Part shown: positions 23,904 to 32,416 of the stretch, in pieces | How positions within the stretch are numbered: the stretch's first letter is position 1 | How the letters are laid out: every line of letters starts with the position of its first letter | From: Amycolatopsis tolypomycina | Lineage (GTDB): Bacteria; Actinomycetota; Actinomycetes; Mycobacteriales; Pseudonocardiaceae | Length of the DNA stretch: 64,000 nucleotides | Assembly (NCBI RefSeq): GCF_900105945.1 | Contig: NZ_FNSO01000004.1 | Coordinates: 3,100,001 to 3,164,000 of the forward strand | Reading direction: 5' to 3' | Notes under the pieces: generated by a model | Told to the model about the DNA's origin: nothing | Databases searched by the model: none | What the model saw: only the letters and a program-made list of their open reading frames with translations | Translations under genes and position numbers: made by a program

Positions 23904-24953
23904 TCAGTGCACGTGGACCGGCTCCCACTCGGGGAACGGGTCCGGCCCGCTCGCCTCCCCGAGGCAGTCGTGCAGGGCCGCCAGCAGCGCGTCCCCGGCC
24001 AGGTCGACGCCGATGAACACCAGCTCCTGCCGCGGCTCGGCCGCCACGCCCTGGGGCTCGAACCGGGCCACCGTGCCCGCCTGGGACCACAGCCCCGTGA
24101 CCCCGGGCCGGGACGCCAGCGCGAAGAACCCCTTCGACCGCAGCACCGTCCCGAACTCGCCCGAGTCCAGCCGCCGCGCGACGAAGTCCCACAGGGCTGC
24201 CGGGTCGAACGCCCGCGACGCCCGGAACACCACGCTGGAGATGCCGTACTCCTCGGTCTCCGGGACGTGGTCGCCGTTCAGCTCGGCCACCCAGCCCGGC
24301 GCCTCCTGCGCCCGGACGGCGTCGTACCGGCCGGTCCCGAAGACCCGGTCGAGGGGCACCTTGCCGAAGCTGCCGGTGACGACGTCGGCGGCCGGGTTGA
24401 GCCGCCGCAGCGTCGCCACGAGCCGGTCGACGTCGGTCGCCAGGTCCGTCTTGTTGAGCAGCAGGACGTCGGCGAACTCGACCTGGTCCATCAGCAGGTC
24501 GCTGACCGTCCGCTCGTCGTCTTCGTACTGGTCGAGCCGGCGCTCCACCAGGGAGTCGCCGGCCGCCAGCTCCCGGCTGAAGTTCGCCGCGTCCACCACG
24601 GTCACCATCGTGTCGAGGTGGGCGACCTCCTCGAGGAAGGTGAACGTCGCCGCCACCGGCATCGGCTCGGAGATCCCGCTCGACTCGATGAGGACGTGGT
24701 CGAAGCGGTCGTCCGCGCACAGCGCCGCGACCTCTTGGAGGAGGTCCTCCCGCAGGGTGCAGCAGATGCACCCGTTGGTCAGCTCGACGAGGCGCTCCTG
24801 CGAGCGCACCAGCGCCGCGTCGATGTTGACCTCGCTCATGTCGTTGACGATCACCGCGACCCGCAGGCCGTCGCGGTTGGCGAGGATGTGGTTGAGCAGT
24901 GTCGTCTTGCCCGCGCCGAGGAAGCCGGACAACACCGTGACGGGAACGGTCAC
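23904..24953 (-). CDS. COG0523 GTPase, candidate zinc metallochaperone
   Basis: A 349-residue CobW/COG0523 G3E GTPase. Walker A is GFLGAGKT (residues 10-17), the metal motif is [10 protein letters not shown] (CxCC at 62-65), and the guanine motif is NKTD. The C-terminal CobW domain ends in an acidic and His-containing tail (PEWEPVHVH). It is the last gene of the leftward zinc-independent ribosomal protein operon, overlapping rpmF by 4 bp. Family members in such operons deliver zinc to client proteins under starvation. Confidence 0.85.
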   Translation of the reverse strand: MTVPVTVLSGFLGAGKTTLLNHILANRDGLRVAVIVNDMSEVNIDAALVRSQERLVELTNGCICCTLREDLLQEVAALCADDRFDHVLIESSGISEPMPVAATFTFLEEVAHLDTMVTVVDAANFSRELAAGDSLVERRLDQYEDDERTVSDLLMDQVEFADVLLLNKTDLATDVDRLVATLRRLNPAADVVTGSFGKVPLDRVFGTGRYDAVRAQEAPGWVAELNGDHVPETEEYGISSVVFRASRAFDPAALWDFVARRLDSGEFGTVLRSKGFFALASRPGVTGLWSQAGTVARFEPQGVAAEPRQELVFIGVDLAGDALLAALHDCLGEASGPDPFPEWEPVHVH

Positions 24954-25102
24954 TGCTGGTGGAAGTGTTTCATCAGCCGGCGCGGGACCAGCTGCACCTT
25001 GCCGTCCACCTTGATCGGCACCAGGTCGGGCACGGCGGCCTTCCACTGCGATCGCCGGGAGCGGGTGTTGCTGCGCGACATCTTGCGCTTGGGGACGGCC
25101 AT
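24950..25102 (-). CDS. rpmF: Ribosomal protein L32, cysteine-free paralogue
   Basis: A 50-residue L32: [20 protein letters not shown] at the N-terminus. The zinc-binding Cys pairs of the standard protein are absent, so this is the C- form used when zinc is scarce. The start overlaps the L31 stop by one base, and the end overlaps the GTPase start. Regulation is presumably by Zur through the divergent promoter about 1.5 kb upstream. Confidence 0.9.
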   Translation of the reverse strand: MAVPKRKMSRSNTRSRRSQWKAAVPDLVPIKVDGKVQLVPRRLMKHFHQQ

Positions 25103-25356
25103 CAGCGGGTGCCTCGCTTCCCGTAGCGGCGGTGGAACTTCTCGACCTGGCCGGCGCTGTCCATGATCCGCTGGGTGCCGGTCCAGAACGGGTGCGACCA
25201 CGAGCTGATGTCGACCATGACCAGCGGGTAGGTGTGGCCGTCGGACCACTCGATCGTCCGGTCGGAGGTGATGGTGGAGCGGGTGAGGAACGCGTCGCCG
25301 GTCGACGAGTCCTTGAACACCACCGGGTGGTAGTCGGGGTGGATCCCGGGTTTCAC
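25102..25356 (-). CDS. rpmE2: Ribosomal protein L31 type B (zinc-independent)
   Basis: An 84-residue type B L31: starts [20 protein letters not shown] and has the family motifs FLTRST and [21 protein letters not shown]. It contains no cysteine, unlike zinc-binding L31. The GTG start follows GAAAGGAAG and overlaps the stop of the Mrf-like gene by 4 bp. It substitutes for zinc-containing L31 during zinc limitation, freeing zinc. Confidence 0.93.
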   Translation of the reverse strand: MKPGIHPDYHPVVFKDSSTGDAFLTRSTITSDRTIEWSDGHTYPLVMVDISSWSHPFWTGTQRIMDSAGQVEKFHRRYGKRGTR

Positions 25357-26603
25357 TGGTCTTCCTTTCGGTTCGCCGCGGTCGCGTCGTGCCGCGCCGG
25401 GTCGGTTTCGGTGTCCTCGCACGGTTCCTCGTGCCAGTCCCCGAACGGGTCGGGGTAGCGCGCCCACGCCTCGGGGCCCTCGGCGAGCTCGGCGTCGGTG
25501 AGCAGCGCGCCGCGCAGGGCGGCCTCGACCTCGTCGGGCGTGGCCTGGTCGGTGACGACCACCAGTTCCTGTGCGCGGTCGCCGTGCACCGGGTCCCAGC
25601 GCAGGGACGCCAGCGTGCGGCGCTCGGGGGAGACGTCCGTCCACTCCGGACCGTCCGGCGACGCGAGCCACGGCCCGGCGTGGCCCAGGCCCAGCCCGCC
25701 GCCCGCCGACTCGATCCAGAACGCGACGTCGGGCTGGCTGGCCACCCATGCGCGCCCGCGGGTGCGGACGACACCGTCGAGGAGGACGTCGAGCGCGTCG
25801 TGCAGCCGCGAGGGGTGGAACGGACGGCGCGCGGTGAAGGTGAGCAGGGCGATGCCGCAGTCGTCGTGCAACGGCGGTTCGCCGCGCAGCAGGGCGCCGT
25901 GCATGTCGGTGACCTCGCCGCGGCGCGCGTTCGCCGGGACCGCGTCGAGCACGCCGAAGCCGTCGATCCGGCCGAGCTCGACCCGCGGGATCGACGGCGC
26001 CACCCGGTCGAGCACCGCGGACGCCTTCGCGGCGCTCCACGCGTCGGTGGCCGCGCCGGCCAGCACCAGGACGTCGGCGAACTCCACCTGGGACAGCGCG
26101 ACCTGGGCGACGGTCCGCTCGTCCTCGGGGCTGCCCTGCAGGCCGCGGTCGGCCAGCTCGTCGTCGCCGGTCGCGTCGGTGAGCCAGGTCGCGCAGTCCA
26201 CGACGGTGAGGACGGCCCGCAGGTCGACGTCGTCGCTGACCGGGTGCTCGCCGACCAGGACGTTCCGGACCGCCCAGCTCACCGGCTCCGGCTCCATGGC
26301 CTCGTCGAGCCGCACGACGATCCGGGTCACCTCCGGGCGCCGGGCCAGCCGCCGCAGCAGCGGCAGGAGGTCCTCCCGCAGCGTGCAGGACACGCAGCCG
26401 TGGGCCAGCTCGAGCACGGTCAGCTCGTCGCGTTCGCCGAGCTTCAGCCGGCGGCGGACGACGCCGGAGTGGATCTCGCGCAGGTCGTGGTGGACGACGG
26501 CGGTGCCGGGCTCGGCCACGCGCAGCAGCTCCGCGAGCGCGGCGTTCGGGCCCGCGGCGAGGCCGCTCACGAGGACGAGCGGGACGCGGGGGTGGTGGGT
26601 CAC
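25353..26603 (-). CDS. COG0523-family protein with degenerate P-loop, Mrf-like
   Basis: A 416-residue G3E-type protein. Where a GTPase has GxxGxGKT it reads [10 protein letters not shown] (residues 13-22), lacking the P-loop Lys and Thr, and the CxCC motif is reduced to CVSC (70-73, [11 protein letters not shown]). It keeps [10 protein letters not shown], the CobW C-terminal domain and a disordered acidic tail. Position at the head of the C- ribosomal operon recalls mycobacterial Mrf, which recruits a hibernation factor to ribosomes under zinc starvation. That function is an inference. Confidence 0.75.
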   Translation of the reverse strand: MTHHPRVPLVLVSGLAAGPNAALAELLRVAEPGTAVVHHDLREIHSGVVRRRLKLGERDELTVLELAHGCVSCTLREDLLPLLRRLARRPEVTRIVVRLDEAMEPEPVSWAVRNVLVGEHPVSDDVDLRAVLTVVDCATWLTDATGDDELADRGLQGSPEDERTVAQVALSQVEFADVLVLAGAATDAWSAAKASAVLDRVAPSIPRVELGRIDGFGVLDAVPANARRGEVTDMHGALLRGEPPLHDDCGIALLTFTARRPFHPSRLHDALDVLLDGVVRTRGRAWVASQPDVAFWIESAGGGLGLGHAGPWLASPDGPEWTDVSPERRTLASLRWDPVHGDRAQELVVVTDQATPDEVEAALRGALLTDAELAEGPEAWARYPDPFGDWHEEPCEDTETDPARHDATAANRKEDQ

Positions 26604-26648
26604 AGGGGGGCTCCAGGAATGCGGGCGGGGTACTGTGCGTAGAGTAGA

Positions 26649-26663
26649 TGAAAACGAAAACCA
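26649..26663 (+). promoter_or_regulatory. Candidate Zur box in the divergent zinc promoter
   Basis: TGAAAACGAAAACCA has a good left half-site (TGAAAA) of the actinobacterial Zur consensus TGAAAAtnnTTTTCA but a poor right half; flanking GTAG/CTAC are symmetric. It lies 20 nt before rpmB and 45 nt before the leftward operon, where one repressor could control both. Gene content argues for a Zur site here; the exact bases are uncertain. Confidence 0.45.
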
Positions 26664-26683
26664 CTACCAACTCGGGAGGGTCC

Positions 26684-26920
26684 GTGTCCGCCGTGTGCCA
26701 GGTCACCGGCCGCAAGCCGGGCTACGGCAAGCAGGTCTCGCACTCCCACCGCCGCACGTCCCGGCGGTGGGAGCCGAACCTGCAGAACCGTCGCTACTTC
26801 GTGCCCAGTGAGGGCCGCTGGGTGCGGCTGCGCGTCTCCGCCAAGGGCATGAAGACGATCGACAAGCGCGGCATCGAGGCCGTCGTCGCCGAGCTGAAGG
26901 CGAAGGGGGTGAAGCTGTAA
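26684..26920 (+). CDS. rpmB: Ribosomal protein L28, cysteine-poor paralogue
   Basis: A 78-residue L28: starts [20 protein letters not shown] and continues [13 protein letters not shown]. Only one Cys remains where the zinc form has two pairs. The GTG at 26684 follows GGGAGGG; an upstream ATG at 26648 lies within the presumed operator and is rejected. It heads the rightward L28-L33-S14-S18 operon, the same order as the mycobacterial Zur-regulated set. Confidence 0.93.
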   Translation: MSAVCQVTGRKPGYGKQVSHSHRRTSRRWEPNLQNRRYFVPSEGRWVRLRVSAKGMKTIDKRGIEAVVAELKAKGVKL

Positions 26921-27087
26921 TGGCGAAGAGCACCGACGTCCGGCCGATCATCAAGCTGCGGTCCACCGCGGGCACCGGCTACACGTACGTGACCAAGAAG
27001 AACCGCCGCAACGACCCGGACCGGATGGTCCTGCGCAAGTACGACCCCGTGGCGCGCAAGCACGTCGAGTTCAAGGAAGAGCGCTGA
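26920..27087 (+). CDS. rpmG: Ribosomal protein L33, cysteine-free paralogue
   Basis: A 55-residue L33 (starts [20 protein letters not shown]; contains [20 protein letters not shown]). No cysteines, hence the zinc-independent form. Its ATG overlaps the L28 stop (TAATG) and its TGA overlaps the S14 start (TGATG), so the operon is tightly coupled. Confidence 0.95.
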   Translation: MAKSTDVRPIIKLRSTAGTGYTYVTKKNRRNDPDRMVLRKYDPVARKHVEFKEER

Positions 27088-27392
27088 TGGCGAAGAAGTC
27101 GAAGATCGCGAAGAACGAGCAGCGGAAGGTGATCGCCGCCCGCTTCGTCGAACGCCGTCGTGCGCTCAAGGCCGTCATCGCCTCGCCCGGCTCGTCACCG
27201 GAGGAGAAGGCGAACGCCGTTGTCGCGCTGCAGAAGCTGCCGCGTGACGCGAGCCCGACGCGGATCCGCAACCGGGACGTCTCCGACGGCCGTCCGCGCG
27301 GCTACCTCCGCAAGTTCGGGTTGTCGCGGGTGAAGATGCGCCAAGCCGCGCACAACGGCGAGCTGCCCGGCGTCTCGAAGTCGAGCTGGTGA
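27087..27392 (+). CDS. rpsN: Ribosomal protein S14, long cysteine-free form
   Basis: A 101-residue S14 of the long, zinc-independent type: [20 protein letters not shown] at the start and the conserved [20 protein letters not shown] near the C-terminus. The short zinc-binding form would be ~61 residues with a CxxC motif. Overlaps S18 by 4 bp. Confidence 0.95.
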   Translation: MAKKSKIAKNEQRKVIAARFVERRRALKAVIASPGSSPEEKANAVVALQKLPRDASPTRIRNRDVSDGRPRGYLRKFGLSRVKMRQAAHNGELPGVSKSSW

Positions 27393-27643
27393 GCCGGATG
27401 CCGAAGCCGCACCGCGACCGTCCGGGCAAGCGCAAGGTGAACCTGCTGCGGGCCAACAAGATCACGCACGTCGACTGGAAGGACGTCGACCTGCTGCGGA
27501 AGTTCATCTCCGACCGCGGCAAGATCCGGGCCCGCCGGGTGACGGGATTGACGCCGCAGCAACAGAAACAGGTCGCCACGGCGATCAAGAACGCGCGCGA
27601 GATGGCCCTGCTGCCGTACCCGTCCGCGGGCCGCGCCGGCTGA
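27389..27643 (+). CDS. rpsR: Ribosomal protein S18, paralogue of the zinc-starvation operon
   Basis: An 84-residue S18: [20 protein letters not shown], then [19 protein letters not shown] and [20 protein letters not shown]. The CxxC of the zinc form is absent. It begins at the GTG overlapping the S14 stop and is last in the operon. The next gene, a MoxR ATPase, starts 89 bp later. Confidence 0.95.
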   Translation: MSRMPKPHRDRPGKRKVNLLRANKITHVDWKDVDLLRKFISDRGKIRARRVTGLTPQQQKQVATAIKNAREMALLPYPSAGRAG

Positions 27644-27732
27644 AATTCAGGTGCGCGAAGCCGGGTGGCGCGCGACCATGGGCGTCCGAAAGGGGGCGTC
27701 GCACGGGATGTCCTGACACAGGAGGTCCACGC

Positions 27733-28794
27733 TTGCACGCCCAGCTCACGGTCACGCCCGCCCGGCTGCCCGAAGTCCTGCTCACCACCGCCGTCGTGCG
27801 GCCGGTGTTCCTCTGGGGCGCGCCCGGGATCGGGAAGTCCTCGCTGGTGCGCGACTTCGCGGCGTCGCTGGGTCTCGAGTGCGTGTCGCTGCTGGGCACC
27901 CAGCTCGCGCCCGAAGACCTCATCGGCGTCCCGCAGATCGTGGATGGCCGCAGCCGGTTCTGCCCGCCGGAGCAGATCGCCCGCGACGAGCCTTACTGCC
28001 TGTTCCTCGACGAGCTGAACGCCGCCGCGCCCGACGTCCAGAAGGCGTTCTACTCGCTGATCCTCGACCGCCGCATCGGCTCCTACGAGCTGCCGCCGGG
28101 CTCGGTGGTGATCGGCGCCGGCAACCGCGCCACCGACCAGGCCCTCGCCCGGCCGATGGCCTCGGCCCTGGTCAACCGCCTGGTGCACGTCCACCTGCGC
28201 GCCGCACCGGGCGACTGGCTCACCTGGGCCGCCGGCAACGGCATCCACCCGTGGGTGCTCGAGTACCTCACCCAGCGCCCGGACCACCTGTGGAGCCCGC
28301 CGCCGAAGACCGAGGAGCCGTTCTCGACGCCGCGGTCCTGGCACATGCTCTCCGACCTGCTCCACTCCGCCGGCGACCCGGCCGACGACGAGACGATCGC
28401 GCTGCTGGCGTACGCGACCCTCACCCCGGCCCACGCCGGTTCCTTCCGCGCGTACCTCAAGGTGGCCCGGCACGCCTTCGACCTGGAGGCGATCCTCAAG
28501 GGCGACGCGCGCTGGCCCGCCGAGCCTTCCGACCGCGACCTGCTCTACTTCCTCGCCGAGACGTTCCGCGCGCGGCTGGTCAAGGACCTGCCCGCGGACA
28601 AGCGGCACGCGTCGGCGGCCGTGCGCCAGTTCGCCTTCCGCGCGAAGAGCCTCCTCGTGGAATTGGCCGAGATCTCCCTGGAGATGGCGCAGCTGGTCAT
28701 CGCCGACGACGAAGCCGGCCACCCGCGGCTGCCGTCGTGGTTCCTCGTCGAAGCCGCGCGCGACCTGCCGCGGCTGGTGGCGGCGCGGGCGTGA
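27733..28794 (+). CDS. MoxR-type AAA+ ATPase
   Basis: A 353-residue AAA+ ATPase of the MoxR branch. Walker A is GAPGIGKS (residues 29-36), Walker B is CLFLDELNAA, sensor 1 is VVIGAGNRA, and the MoxR-type CoxD-like insert and C-terminal lid follow. The TTG start has AGGAGG 6 nt upstream. The stop overlaps the start of a VWA/zincin protein by 4 bp. MoxR ATPases act as chaperones on VWA partners through the MIDAS site, so the pair is probably one functional unit. Confidence 0.87.
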   Translation: MHAQLTVTPARLPEVLLTTAVVRPVFLWGAPGIGKSSLVRDFAASLGLECVSLLGTQLAPEDLIGVPQIVDGRSRFCPPEQIARDEPYCLFLDELNAAAPDVQKAFYSLILDRRIGSYELPPGSVVIGAGNRATDQALARPMASALVNRLVHVHLRAAPGDWLTWAAGNGIHPWVLEYLTQRPDHLWSPPPKTEEPFSTPRSWHMLSDLLHSAGDPADDETIALLAYATLTPAHAGSFRAYLKVARHAFDLEAILKGDARWPAEPSDRDLLYFLAETFRARLVKDLPADKRHASAAVRQFAFRAKSLLVELAEISLEMAQLVIADDEAGHPRLPSWFLVEAARDLPRLVAARA

Positions 28795-30638
28795 ACGCCA
28801 AGGCCGAGGCCAAGCGCCGCGACCGCCGGCACAAGGCGATCGAGGACGGCTGGGACCAGGTCCGCGCGCACACCGTCCTCGACCACCTCGCCCGCGGCGC
28901 GAGCCTGAGCAAGGAAAGCCTGACCGGCGTGGGCAGCTGGGCGGTCGTCAACGGGCGCGGGTTCATCACCGCCAACCGCGCCCGCGACGCCGATGCGGAC
29001 GAGTGGGCGTGGGTGTTCGCCCACCTCCTGCTGCACCTCGGCCTGGGTCACCTCGACGAAGATCCGCTGCTGGACGAGGCCTACGGTGCCGCGTGCTGCG
29101 TGGCCGTCCACCGGTTCGCCGACGCGGTCCGCGTCGGGACGCCCGTCGTGGCCCTGCCGGAGCTGCCCGGCACGGACGAAACCGCGCTCGCCCTCACCTG
29201 GCGCGAGACGGGCGTGCCGGAACACTTCAAGGCGCTCGGCACCGGCGGCGCGCGGTCGTGCCTGCGGGCCGCGCCGCCCCTTTCGCGCTGGGAGCTGCAG
29301 TACAACGGCAAGCCGACGCCGTGGACCGAGCGGTTCGCCCGCGGGCTGATCGCGTCGGCCACCGAGGCAATGGACCAGGCGGCCGACGCCCGCGGCCGGA
29401 CCCGGCACCGGCGGGCGCTGGGGGAGTGGGACCGCGCCCTGTCCTGGTTCACCTCGTCGTTCCCGCTGCTCGGCGCGGTCGCGGCCGGGTTCACCCTGGT
29501 CGTCGACGCCGAGGTCGTCCGCGCCTGGAACATCGCCCTCGCGGCGGTCGACGCCGAGCACGGCGAGATCTACGTCAACCCGGCCGCCGACCTGACCGCC
29601 GAGGAATGGCGGTTCGTGCTGGCCCACGAAATGCTGCACGCCGCACTGCGGCACGACCGCCGCGCCCTGGGCCGCGAGCCCTACCTGTGGAACGTGGCCT
29701 GCGACTACGTGATCAACGGCTGGCTGGTCGCCATGGGCGTCGGCGAGCTGCCCCACGGCGTCCTGCACGACCAGCAGCTGACCGGGATGTCCGCGGAGTC
29801 GGTCTACGACACGCTGACCACCGACCTCCGCCGCGCCCGCAAGCTGGTGACCCTCGGCTCGCGCGAAGCCGGCGACGTCCTCGGTGACTGGCTGTCCGAA
29901 CCGGACGCCGTGCGGCGGCGTTCGTCCAGGCGGGACGCGCGGCCGGCGCCGTGGGACGACCGCGCCCGGGGCGTCGACCTCGACGAGTTCTACCGCCGGG
30001 CGCTCACCCAGGGGTTCGAGTACCACCACGCCCAGGGCCGCGGGCTGCTGCCGGCCGGGCTGGAGCAGGAGATCCGGGCCCTGGACCACCCGCCGCTGCC
30101 GTGGGACGCGCAGCTGGCGCGCTGGTTCGACGAGCACGTCCGGATGGAGCTGCCGGTGCGCAGCTACGCGCGGGCGTCGCGCCGCCAGTCGGCGACCCCG
30201 GACATCCCGCGCCCGGGCCGCGTCCGCCCGGAACGCCTGGACCGGCGCGTCACCTTCGGGGTCGTGCTGGACACCTCGGGGTCGATGAACGCCGAGCTGC
30301 TCGGCAAGGCGCTGGGCGCGATCGCCTCGTACGCGCTGGCCAGGGACGTCCCGGCGGCGCGCGTGGTGTTCTGCGACGCCGTCGCCTACGACGCCGGCTA
30401 CCTCGCGGTGGAGGACATCGCGGGCCGGGTCAGGGTCCGCGGGCGCGGCGGGACGATCCTGCAGCCCGGCGTCGACCTGCTGCAGCGCGCCGACGACTTC
30501 CCGGCCGACGGGCCGATCCTGATCATCACCGACGCGCAGTGCGACCACGTCCGGCCGCGACGCGAGCACGCGTACCTGGTGCCGCGGGGTGCGCGGCTGC
30601 CCTTCGTGGCGCGCGGGCCGGTCTTCCGGGTGGCGTGA
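28791..30638 (+). CDS. Zincin-like and VWA-like protein (DUF2201 type)
   Basis: A 615-residue protein. Residues ~250-300 contain a zincin site HEMLHAALRH (His279, Glu280, His283, His288). Residues ~490-610 are a VWA-like domain with MIDAS DTSGSM (Asp494). An N-terminal segment ~76-120 (FAHLLLHLGLGH and onward) looks like a second copy of the zincin region lacking the Glu. The layout matches the COG3864/DUF2201 predicted metallopeptidases that pair with MoxR ATPases. The role is unknown. Translation is coupled to the MoxR gene. Confidence 0.78.
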   Translation: MNAKAEAKRRDRRHKAIEDGWDQVRAHTVLDHLARGASLSKESLTGVGSWAVVNGRGFITANRARDADADEWAWVFAHLLLHLGLGHLDEDPLLDEAYGAACCVAVHRFADAVRVGTPVVALPELPGTDETALALTWRETGVPEHFKALGTGGARSCLRAAPPLSRWELQYNGKPTPWTERFARGLIASATEAMDQAADARGRTRHRRALGEWDRALSWFTSSFPLLGAVAAGFTLVVDAEVVRAWNIALAAVDAEHGEIYVNPAADLTAEEWRFVLAHEMLHAALRHDRRALGREPYLWNVACDYVINGWLVAMGVGELPHGVLHDQQLTGMSAESVYDTLTTDLRRARKLVTLGSREAGDVLGDWLSEPDAVRRRSSRRDARPAPWDDRARGVDLDEFYRRALTQGFEYHHAQGRGLLPAGLEQEIRALDHPPLPWDAQLARWFDEHVRMELPVRSYARASRRQSATPDIPRPGRVRPERLDRRVTFGVVLDTSGSMNAELLGKALGAIASYALARDVPAARVVFCDAVAYDAGYLAVEDIAGRVRVRGRGGTILQPGVDLLQRADDFPADGPILIITDAQCDHVRPRREHAYLVPRGARLPFVARGPVFRVA

Positions 30639-30672
30639 CCCACGCTGGGCTGGCGCGAGGGTGAACCGCCAA

Positions 30673-30678
30673 TAAACT
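30673..30678 (+). promoter_or_regulatory. Candidate -10 element for a leaderless cysG transcript
   Basis: TAAACT is 7 nt before the ATG at 30686 with no ribosome site between them, the pattern of a leaderless actinobacterial promoter. Confidence 0.45.
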
Positions 30679-30685
30679 CCCGCGC

Positions 30686-31906
30686 ATGGACGACCCGCAC
30701 TACCTCTCCGGCCTCCAGCTCACCGGCCGCCGCGTCGTGATGATCGGCGGCGGCACGGTGGCCCAACGACGGCTGCCCCGGCTCATCGGCGCGGGGGCCC
30801 GCGTCGAACTGGTGTCACCGCACACGACGCCGTCGGTGCAGGGGATGGTGGACGCGGGCGAGCTGGTCTGGCACGAACGCCGTTACCAGGAAGGCGACCT
30901 CCGCGACGCCTGGTACGCGCTGGCCTGCACGAACGACCCCGCGGTCAACGCCGCCGTCTGCGCCGAAGCCGAGCGGGAGCGGGTGTTCTGCGTCCGCGCC
31001 GACGAAGGCGAGTCCGGTTCCGCGGTGACCCCGGCGTCGGGACGGCACGGCGGCCTGCTGTTCGGCGTGCTGTCGGGCGGTGAGCCGCTGCGCTCGGCGG
31101 CGGTGCGCGATTCGATGCTCGACGGCCTGCACAACGGCACCATCGAGGACGGCCGCCGTCCGCACCCCGAGGGCAGCCTGCCCGGGGTGGCGCTGGTCGG
31201 CGGCGGCCCAGGCGACCCGGAGCTGATCACCGTCCGCGGCCGTCGCCTGCTCTCGCGCGCGGACGTCGTCGTGGTGGACCGGCTGGCGCCCCGCGAGCTG
31301 CTCGACGAGCTCGCGCCCGAGGTGGAGATCGTCGACGCGGCGAAGATCCCGTACGGCCGCGCGGCCAGCCAGGACGTCATCAACAGCACGCTGATCGAGC
31401 GCGCCAAGGAGGGCAAGTTCGTCGTCCGCCTCAAGGGCGGCGACCCGTACCTGTTCGGCCGCGGCTTCGAGGAGGTGCTGGCCTGCGCCGAGGCGGGCGT
31501 CCCGGTGACGATGGTCCCGGGCATCACCAGCGCGTTCGCGGTCCCGGCGGTGGCGGACGTCCCGGTCACCCACCGCGGCGTCGCCCACGAGGTGGTGGTG
31601 GTCTCCGGCCACGTGGCACCGGGCGACGACCGGTCCCTGGTGGACTGGGAGCTGCTGGCCCGCATGCGCGGCACGATCGTGCTGATGATGGGCGTGGAGC
31701 GGCTCCCGCAGTTCGCCAAGGCCCTCCTCGACGGCGGCCGCCCGGCCGACACCCCGGTCGCCATCATCGAGGACGGCACGATGCGCACCCAGCGCACCCT
31801 CCGGTCCACTTTGGACACCGTGGTCACGGACGCGGCCGCGTCCGGCGTCCGCCCGCCCGCGGTGATCGTGATCGGCCCGGTGGCCGGTCTGGCGCCGGTG
31901 TCCTAA
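30686..31906 (+). CDS. cysG: Siroheme synthase: precorrin-2 dehydrogenase plus uroporphyrinogen-III methyltransferase
   Basis: A 406-residue bifunctional protein. The N-terminal part (about 1-150) is the NAD-binding precorrin-2 dehydrogenase/ferrochelatase (VVMIGGGTVAQRRLPRLIGA). The C-terminal part (about 165-400) is SUMT, with VALVGGGPGDPELITVRGRR, VRLKGGDPYLFGRGFEE and VPGITSAFAVPA. It makes siroheme for sulfite and nitrite reductases from uroporphyrinogen III. Siroheme is needed to reduce the sulfite released by the ssu system in this window. It ends in a 4-bp convergent overlap with a P-loop kinase. Confidence 0.88.
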   Translation: MDDPHYLSGLQLTGRRVVMIGGGTVAQRRLPRLIGAGARVELVSPHTTPSVQGMVDAGELVWHERRYQEGDLRDAWYALACTNDPAVNAAVCAEAERERVFCVRADEGESGSAVTPASGRHGGLLFGVLSGGEPLRSAAVRDSMLDGLHNGTIEDGRRPHPEGSLPGVALVGGGPGDPELITVRGRRLLSRADVVVVDRLAPRELLDELAPEVEIVDAAKIPYGRAASQDVINSTLIERAKEGKFVVRLKGGDPYLFGRGFEEVLACAEAGVPVTMVPGITSAFAVPAVADVPVTHRGVAHEVVVVSGHVAPGDDRSLVDWELLARMRGTIVLMMGVERLPQFAKALLDGGRPADTPVAIIEDGTMRTQRTLRSTLDTVVTDAAASGVRPPAVIVIGPVAGLAPVS

Positions 31907-32415
31907 CGGGCCCGGCCGGCGGCGGCGAGGATGGCGTCGGCGACTTCGGGCAACGGGCGGGTGGCGTCGACGATCGTGGCGCCGGGGTGGTGGTAGGCGT
32001 TGTCGGCGAGGGCCGCGGCCAGCTCTTCCGGGTGCTTGCCGAAGCTGTTCGTCGTGCGGGTCAGGAGCCGGTGGCGGAGCGTGGCCTCGTCGATCACCAG
32101 GCAGACCACGAGGTCGAACAGATCCCGCACGTCCTCGTGGTTCTCGGGGCAGCCGCAGAAGAACGCGATCCCGCCGGCCGCCCGAGCCGCCAGCGCCTCG
32201 ACCTTCGGCCGGCTGATCCGCCAGCCGTAGCGGTCGAGCCAGCCCGCCGGCACCGGGTCGGGCGGATCGGTGACGACCTCACCGCTCGCCCGGTCGGCCC
32301 AGTGGTGGTAGCCCTCGTTGTCCGCGTCGACGGCGAGCTCGCCGCGCTCCTTCAGCAGCGCGCAGACCGTCGACTTGCCGGCCCCCGCGTTGCCGGTCAC
32401 CCACACCAGGGACAC
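31903..32415 (-). CDS. P-loop nucleotide kinase-like protein
   Basis: A 170-residue P-loop protein: Walker A GNAGAGKST (residues 8-16), then an acidic specificity region (ELAVDADNEGYHHWADR) and a lid-like Arg region (RHRLLTRTTNSFGKHPEEL). It has the size of adenylate/shikimate/gluconate kinase-like proteins, but the substrate is not recognisable. It starts 1 bp after the stop of the alpha/beta hydrolase and is probably co-transcribed with it. Confidence 0.75.
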   Translation of the reverse strand: MSLVWVTGNAGAGKSTVCALLKERGELAVDADNEGYHHWADRASGEVVTDPPDPVPAGWLDRYGWRISRPKVEALAARAAGGIAFFCGCPENHEDVRDLFDLVVCLVIDEATLRHRLLTRTTNSFGKHPEELAAALADNAYHHPGATIVDATRPLPEVADAILAAAGRAR

Positions 32416-32416
32416 G

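Noticed and set aside
26648..26683. ATG start for ribosomal protein L28 at 26648
   Set aside because: It lies within the candidate Zur box and adds residues absent from L28; the GTG at 26684 has a GGGAGGG site.
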